From contig NC_079904.1 of the NCBI RefSeq assembly GCF_024868665.1, forward strand, positions 16,618,368 through 16,682,367: a stretch of 64,000 nucleotides of DNA. The letters are read 5' to 3'. Position 1 is the first letter of the stretch; each line of letters opens with the position of its first letter. This DNA comes from Triplophysa rosa (taxonomy: Eukaryota > Chordata > Actinopteri > Cypriniformes > Nemacheilidae). The position numbers and the translations under genes were made by a program. The notes under the pieces are model-generated. The model made no database searches. It saw only the letters and a list, made by a program, of their open reading frames with translations, and was not told the DNA's origin. Below are positions 62,401 to 64,000 of this stretch, one piece after another.

Positions 62401-63610
62401 AGCTTTTGTTGTATAACGCCCTTGTTACTGAGATTACAACCGTTATTGACACCAGGCCCAGCAAACGGCAGGTTCAGGAATGCACCTATCTATGACGTCA
62501 TTGATAGGTTGAACACGGCCTCCACAGAAAGAATATCAACGACTACTTCTCTAGCCCCGCCCACTGGTTCGCGCATGACAATTCTGAAGTAACACAAGTG
62601 ATGCGGAACTAGATAGAGCGAGCAAGTAATAAACAAATATGCCGTTAAAGACAGCTAAATATTGTGCCATCCCTGGTTGTGGGAGAACACAGTCGCTGCA
62701 TAACCTTCCTTCGGATTCCGACATTAGGAATGCGGGGTTAAAGTTTATTTTTAAAGACGTTCCAGCTCATGTGGGAAAAACATGGAGCGTTTGTTCGTTT
62801 CATTTCTCCGAGGATTCCTTCGTGAACAAGGAAGTTGTTCTAAAATGAAAATTGCCTAAAATCCACGGAATGCGCACCTGCAGATCTCAGTGGAATTACA
62901 TGGATTTTAACGCTTGTCATTGACAAGTAAGTTATCTCACACGCTTGCAGAGAAAGTTTCACCAAAACGAAGTTACTGTGTTGTCATTTTTCACTTTTTC
63001 TGAGTTGGCAGATGTACCAGGGACGTGATAATAGCACTTAAACACAAAAAAAGTCAGATTTTTATCTGTTGACCTTTAACAGATCCTCCAAAAAATTAGA
63101 CACGCCGCCTTTAAACAACAGCTCAATGTTTGAGAATGCTTATTGCATTTGTTTAGCATCATAAGCTTGCACAAGAGAAAGTATCTTGCACTGAAAAAAT
63201 GAACAAAACACCATAAAAGCTAATGAAGAAATGTGTGCTGGTTTGTGGATGTCTTACCTTGTCTTTGAGGTCTTTTTCCTCAAGATTCTGCACATATGTT
63301 ATCATCTTATGGATGACTGGGTCCAGCATGGGCTACAAAATACAACAAAACCCATAACAAGTCAAGTTTGCAGTGGCTGTGACATTGAGCCACTGTTCCA
63401 AATCCACAACTCAGTGCAGTCGAATGTATCGTACGTGAAATAACTCTTCAGCATTATGAAGCAGTCGTCAACCAATAAAGGTTTTTAATCCGACAATGCT
63501 GAAATGTAGAGAGGTGTGAGTAGATCCATCATGCAAACACTCACCTGCACCAGGCTGGAGTTGAGGTATTCTGCACACACACCGAGCGGTTGAACCAGAG
63601 CTGATACACA
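27616..63610 (-). CDS. usp24: Ubiquitin-specific protease 24, C-terminal ~2328 aa (5' end off window)
   Basis: Sixty minus-strand exons, phases all joining (6987 nt with TAA): 63545-63610, 63258-63332, 61451-61609, 61245-61359, 60791-60894, 59918-60025, 58478-58573, 57803-57964, 56966-57061, 56517-56624, 55512-55661, 55073-55204, 54847-54958, 54645-54721, 53959-54099, 53813-53866, 53603-53718, 51214-51280, 50804-50914, 50420-50518, 50021-50194, 49851-49936, 49649-49757, 48580-48738, 48308-48405, 48125-48220, 47735-47963, 47494-47656, 47259-47414, 45515-45585, 45233-45393, 45070-45131, 44707-44898, 44502-44616, 42290-42434, 42091-42210, 41797-41922, 41518-41616, 41359-41441, 41145-41286, 40946-41065, 40560-40780, 38855-38973, 38558-38699, 38331-38481, 37466-37561, 37254-37357, 36527-36640, 33853-34060, 33635-33724, 33424-33526, 32988-33109, 32794-32907, 32301-32366, 32070-32136, 31898-31976, 31445-31520, 30409-30495, 30202-30312, 27616-27678. 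USP24 is a cysteine protease that removes ubiquitin from substrates. Human USP24 has 2620 aa, so about 290 N-terminal residues, including the UBA region, lie beyond 64000. Confidence 0.96.
27787..29924. mobile_element. 2.1-kb inverted-repeat element with repeated ACTACCGAAAC motif
   Basis: The left end ATGGGCCATTCCTACAGAAT (then TGG) matches the inverted right end (CCAATTCTGTAGAATAGCCCAT) over about 22 of 23 positions plus flanking identity. The interior has repeated CACTACCGAAAC or its complement near 28702, 29039, 29083 and 29730, plus degenerate copies near 29344 and 29362. A hAT element is nested at 27935-28473. No transposase frame is visible. It fills most of the last usp24 intron. Confidence 0.65.
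27935..28473. mobile_element. hAT non-autonomous element with perfect 8-bp duplication
   Basis: It starts TAGGGATGCACAGATACC and ends GGTATCGGTGCATCCTA. The sequence TCAGTAAC occurs directly before (27927-27934) and directly after (28474-28481). Terminal sequences and 8-bp duplication are diagnostic of hAT transposition. Confidence 0.88.
32433..32767. mobile_element. TTAA MITE in usp24 intron
   Basis: Long inverted ends: TTAAAGGGACAGTTCAACCA at left and GGGTTAACTGTCCCTTTAA at right, each followed inwards by AAAATGAAAATTCTGTCATC or its complement. TTAA lies at both borders. The right border is only 27 bases from the donor end of the exon at 32794-32907. Confidence 0.85.
32947..32977. repeat. 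GA microsatellite next to usp24 exon
   Basis: An (AG)n tract ends about 10 bases before the donor end of exon 32988-33109. In transcript sense it is a (CU)n tract in the first bases of the intron. Confidence 0.8.
34164..35126. mobile_element. hAT element, 963 bp, perfect 8-bp duplication
   Basis: It starts TAGGGCTGTAAACGATAACG and ends TTAATCGATTGACAGCACTA. GTTGTCAT flanks both sides (34156-34163 and 35127-35134). There is no intact transposase. It lies in the usp24 intron between exons 36527-36640 and 33853-34060. Confidence 0.88.
35135..36526. other. usp24 intron, rest of the segment before exon 36527
   Basis: About 1.4 kb of intron with no exon or repeat that I can name with confidence. 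Confidence 0.5.
37714..38135. mobile_element. hAT (Charlie-like) element with perfect 8-bp duplication
   Basis: It starts CAGGGGTTTTCAAACTTTAT and ends CCCCAGTTTGAAAACCCCTG, near-perfect inverted ends of about 16 bp. TTCTAAAT flanks both sides (37706-37713 and 38136-38143). Confidence 0.9.
38855..38973 (-). other. usp24: usp24 exon completing the catalytic fold
   Basis: This exon codes for [14 protein letters not shown] followed by the acidic stretch MNDETLEYE and [11 protein letters not shown]. The polar residue after YKF is where USP enzymes place the third member of the triad (Asp or Asn). The exon begins in phase with the CG left by exon 40560-40780 and ends T/gtgagt. Confidence 0.92.
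38974..40559. other. usp24 intron with split minisatellite and insertion
   Basis: Two stretches (about 39655-39895 and 40385-40485) consist of degenerate units such as ACACCCTAGCAACCACCCAA and CCAGCAAAGAAAA. They are separated by about 490 bases of unrelated sequence ending GAAGGTCTGGCTACGCAAGAC, which looks like an inserted DNA element. No exon lies inside. Confidence 0.6.
40560..42210 (-). other. usp24: USP catalytic domain core of usp24
   Basis: Seven exons hold the peptidase core. The Cys box is in 42091-42210 ([12 protein letters not shown]). The QQDAYEF box is in 41518-41616. Zinc-binding pairs are CKDC in 41359-41441 and CEKC in 41145-41286. The domain continues through 40946-41065 (LMRFGFDWE) to the His box in 40560-40780 ([12 protein letters not shown]). 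All residues needed for a working thiol protease are present. Exon 40560-40780 also carries a Gly/Ser-rich loop ([10 protein letters not shown]), as in mammals. Confidence 0.95.
42436..42511. repeat. CA/CG repeat at the acceptor of a usp24 exon
   Basis: A run of CACACG/CACGCG units begins right at the acceptor of exon 42290-42434. In transcript sense the intron ends in (UG)n-type sequence instead of a plain pyrimidine tract. Confidence 0.9.
42718..42955. repeat. Purine-rich GACA/GAGA degenerate tandem repeat
   Basis: Units such as GAGACAGACAGA and AGAGAGATGGA repeat with much variation over about 240 bases in a usp24 intron. The minus strand is Ser/Leu/Phe-rich open frame by composition only. 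Confidence 0.8.
42951..43592. mobile_element. Foldback DNA element in usp24 intron
   Basis: The left end GACTACGTATACATGGACGT is inverted at right as GTCCATGTAAACGTGGTC. Internal words such as GATTAAGGTGTTTACATG also recur inverted. It is non-coding, about 640 bp. Confidence 0.65.
43600..44501. other. Rest of usp24 intron, partial hAT-like start
   Basis: TAGGGCTGAAACGATTCCTC at 43600 looks like a hAT end, but I cannot find a matching right end or target duplication. A GA microsatellite occupies 44431-44461. No exon is seen. Confidence 0.45.
45720..47012 (+). mobile_element. 1.3-kb TTAA transposon with broken THAP fragment
   Basis: TTAA at both borders; the left end is TTTAAAGGGGCCATGAATTA and the right end is CAGGACACCTTTAAA. 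Bases near 46440-46490 translate to [16 protein letters not shown] and a stop, the Cys-x4-Cys half of a THAP finger. Further on come [12 protein letters not shown] and then a frame break. Its first 250 bases closely match the element at 62366, so the two are copies of one family. It lies in the usp24 intron between exons 47259-47414 and 45515-45585. Confidence 0.75.
48739..49648. other. usp24 intron, nothing recognised
   Basis: About 910 bases, AT-rich, with no clear repeat boundaries and no conserved coding stretch. Confidence 0.5.
50021..50914 (-). other. usp24: usp24 ubiquitin-like segment and Ser-rich linker
   Basis: Exons 50804-50914, 50420-50518 and 50021-50194 code for a beta-grasp-like stretch ([36 protein letters not shown]) and then a linker with long serine runs ([13 protein letters not shown]). 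The pattern fits the internal ubiquitin-like region seen in large USPs such as USP9X, USP34 and USP24. The fold is inferred from pattern only. Confidence 0.7.
51281..53602. other. Long repeat-rich usp24 intron
   Basis: It begins near 51358 with GGGCTCTAGACTAACTTTTTG and a GGTGCACCAGCACAAAAGTT-type inverted pair, characteristic of a dispersed element of unknown full length. A hAT element occupies 53025-53403. The rest is unassigned. No usp24 exon is needed here, because exons 53603-53718 and 51214-51280 join in phase. Confidence 0.5.
53025..53403. mobile_element. hAT element with 7/8 target duplication
   Basis: It starts TGGGGTGTAACGATAC and ends TTGTTACAACCCTA. CTGACAGA precedes it and CTGACGGA follows, one mismatch in eight. 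Interior is AT-rich with repeated CGATACATATCTTAAT words. Confidence 0.78.
53753..53786. repeat. CAAAA short tandem repeat
   Basis: AAAAAACAAAACAAAACAAA in a short usp24 intron between exons 53813-53866 and 53603-53718. Confidence 0.85.
55988..56359. mobile_element. TTAA MITE, 372 bp
   Basis: TTAAAGTCCCAGTGAAAT at left and TTCACGGGGACTTTAA at right give inverted ends with TTAA at both borders. Non-coding; in the usp24 intron between exons 56517-56624 and 55512-55661. Confidence 0.72.
56966..57061 (-). CDS. usp24: Tentative usp24 exon, divergent 32-residue insert
   Basis: The exon runs from gtctttag/ATACAAATAC to GGCTAAA/gtaagag, is a multiple of three and keeps phase 0 on both sides. It codes for a polar linker ending [12 protein letters not shown] between the conserved DIKK and SSQQSNPQ exons. 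Human USP24 has a shorter linker at this place (about 17 aa). It could be a real variable exon or an alternative cassette. Skipping it keeps the frame. Confidence 0.55.
57062..57802. other. usp24 intron, nothing recognised
   Basis: About 740 bases with no repeat end or exon that I can support. Confidence 0.5.
58630..59585. mobile_element. Large palindromic element with a nested insertion and a duplicated segment
   Basis: From 58640 (TGACTTTCTTACTTAGTC) sequence is repeated inverted after about 58860: TTGAATCAAGATGCATTTTC on the left answers GAAAATGCTTCTTGATTCAA on the right, with arms near 215 bases. Near its right end sits a second inverted pair (CACATACAGTCCGAAATTTT and AAATTTCGGACTCAATGTGC). 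The segment 58974-59208 is repeated exactly after an N. Confidence 0.7.
58974..59444. repeat. Exact 235-bp direct duplication around an N
   Basis: Bases 58974-59208 and 59210-59444 are identical by eye, separated by one N at 59209. The pattern fits two contig ends that overlap but were not merged. Confidence 0.9.
60026..60790. other. usp24 intron
   Basis: A 765-base intron. A minus-strand open frame runs on past the donor at 60790 to about 60700, but the conserved protein goes directly from WKIQ to AGQSS in exon 59918-60025. Confidence 0.6.
61879..62256. mobile_element. Harbinger-like MITE with CACCGTGTCCTAAC ends
   Basis: The left end CACCGTGTCCTAACCAAACG is inverted at right (CGCGTTAGGTTAGGATGCGGTG). 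TAA flanks both sides, the three-base duplication expected of PIF/Harbinger elements. Non-coding. Confidence 0.65.
62366..63114 (+). mobile_element. TTAA transposon carrying an intact THAP-finger ORF
   Basis: TTAA at both borders. The first 250 bases match the element at 45720 (CCATGAATTAAAACC; GCTTTTGTTGTATAA; CTAGCCCCGCCCACTGGTTC). It encodes a 69-residue ORF at 62639 and no transposase domain. It lies in the usp24 intron between exons 63258-63332 and 61451-61609. Confidence 0.75.
62639..62848 (+). CDS. THAP-type C2CH zinc finger ORF in a transposon
   Basis: A 69-residue frame from ATG to TGA. Cys9-x4-Cys14 (CAIPGC) and Cys52-x2-His55 (CSFHF) are spaced as in THAP DNA-binding domains (C-x2-4-C-x35-53-C-x2-H). 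The frame ends soon after [14 protein letters not shown] domains occur in transposases of the P and Kolobok groups and in host THAP proteins. Here it is a transposon piece, not a host gene. A peptide of this size could bind DNA or be untranslated. The sister copy at 45720 is broken in the same region. Confidence 0.6.
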   Translation: MPLKTAKYCAIPGCGRTQSLHNLPSDSDIRNAGLKFIFKDVPAHVGKTWSVCSFHFSEDSFVNKEVVLK

Positions 63611-63707
63611 CTGAGGAAACACATACACACAAACACGTTATTTTGATCAAAGGCTGACTGCGTAAAATGTATTTAAAGCCAAATTTGGTTAGAACGGTCC
63701 AGTTAAG

Positions 63708-63975
63708 GGGGATTCACACCAAACGCGAATTAAGCAATTTGCGCGAGTAAATTACATACAAAGTCAATGCAAAGACGCGAATAGACGCAAACTCGCGGCA
63801 GGCGAAGCGAATGACGTGAATCTGGCAGCGCGATTGCTGCGAACGCACGTCAATCTCGTCTTCCACGCAAGTTGAAAATATCTGTCAGATCGCTTTACTC
63901 GTACGAAAATAACGAACTTTTCACACGAGTAATAAAGAGCGTGGAACGCGATTGTTCGCGTTTGGTGTGAACCCA
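63708..63975. mobile_element. MITE with TTCACACCAAACGCG ends
   Basis: The left end ATTCACACCAAACGCGAAT and the right end GTTCGCGTTTGGTGTGAAC are inverted over 17 bases. The short interior is CpG-rich. It lies in the usp24 intron at the edge of the window. Confidence 0.75.
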
Positions 63976-64000
63976 GCATAAGTCCCTGTTAAGTTACAGA

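Noticed and set aside
1..64000. tRNA, rRNA, snoRNA or CRISPR-like arrays
   Set aside because: I saw no cloverleaf, rRNA segment or spaced identical repeats. Periodic repeats here are microsatellites or minisatellites.

Overview
The window reads as nuclear DNA of a bony fish, probably a cypriniform. It has short introns with GT-AG borders, a dense load of DNA transposons and LINE tails of teleost type, and vertebrate proteins whose residues are fish-like but clearly orthologous. No bacterial operon, tRNA, rRNA or CRISPR array is visible.

Four genes lie in the order tmem61-like (+), bsnd (+), pcsk9 (+), usp24 (-). This is the gene order and orientation of human 1p32.3 (TMEM61-BSND-PCSK9-USP24), so the block is an ancient conserved neighbourhood. 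I rebuilt each gene exon by exon from splice sites and reading phase. tmem61-like: 2 coding exons, 139 aa. bsnd (barttin, the ClC-K chloride-channel subunit): 3 exons, 178 aa. pcsk9 (secreted subtilase-like regulator of the LDL receptor): 12 exons, 676 aa, with catalytic Asp, His, oxyanion Asn and Ser all present. usp24 (giant ubiquitin protease): 60 exons covering about 2328 C-terminal residues with a complete USP catalytic domain. The usp24 N-terminus lies beyond the right edge. pcsk9 and usp24 converge at about 24.4-27.6 kb.

Layout. 1-2.7 kb: LINE 3' tail, a GT microsatellite and degenerate repeats. 2.7-6.6 kb: tmem61-like gene with an L2/CR1-type LINE in its intron. 6.6-10.1 kb: intergenic, mostly one large hAT-like insertion. 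10.1-11.8 kb: bsnd. 11.8-16 kb: intergenic with a 1.3-kb TTAA transposon carrying a THAP-like fragment. 16-24.6 kb: pcsk9, whose 4-kb intron 8 holds a BEL/Pao remnant interrupted by another LTR element and a minisatellite. 24.6-27.6 kb: 3' UTR zone of usp24. 27.6-64 kb: usp24 with many transposons in its introns.

The genes are not a pathway: they act in membrane biology, renal and ear chloride transport, plasma cholesterol control and protein deubiquitination. The most informative features outside the genes are a family of TTAA-flanked elements carrying THAP zinc-finger pieces (three copies), several hAT insertions with readable 8-bp target duplications, a 2.1-kb inverted-repeat element with a repeated CACTACCGAAAC motif in both orientations, and a 235-bp exact duplication around a single N at 59209 that looks like an assembly join error.
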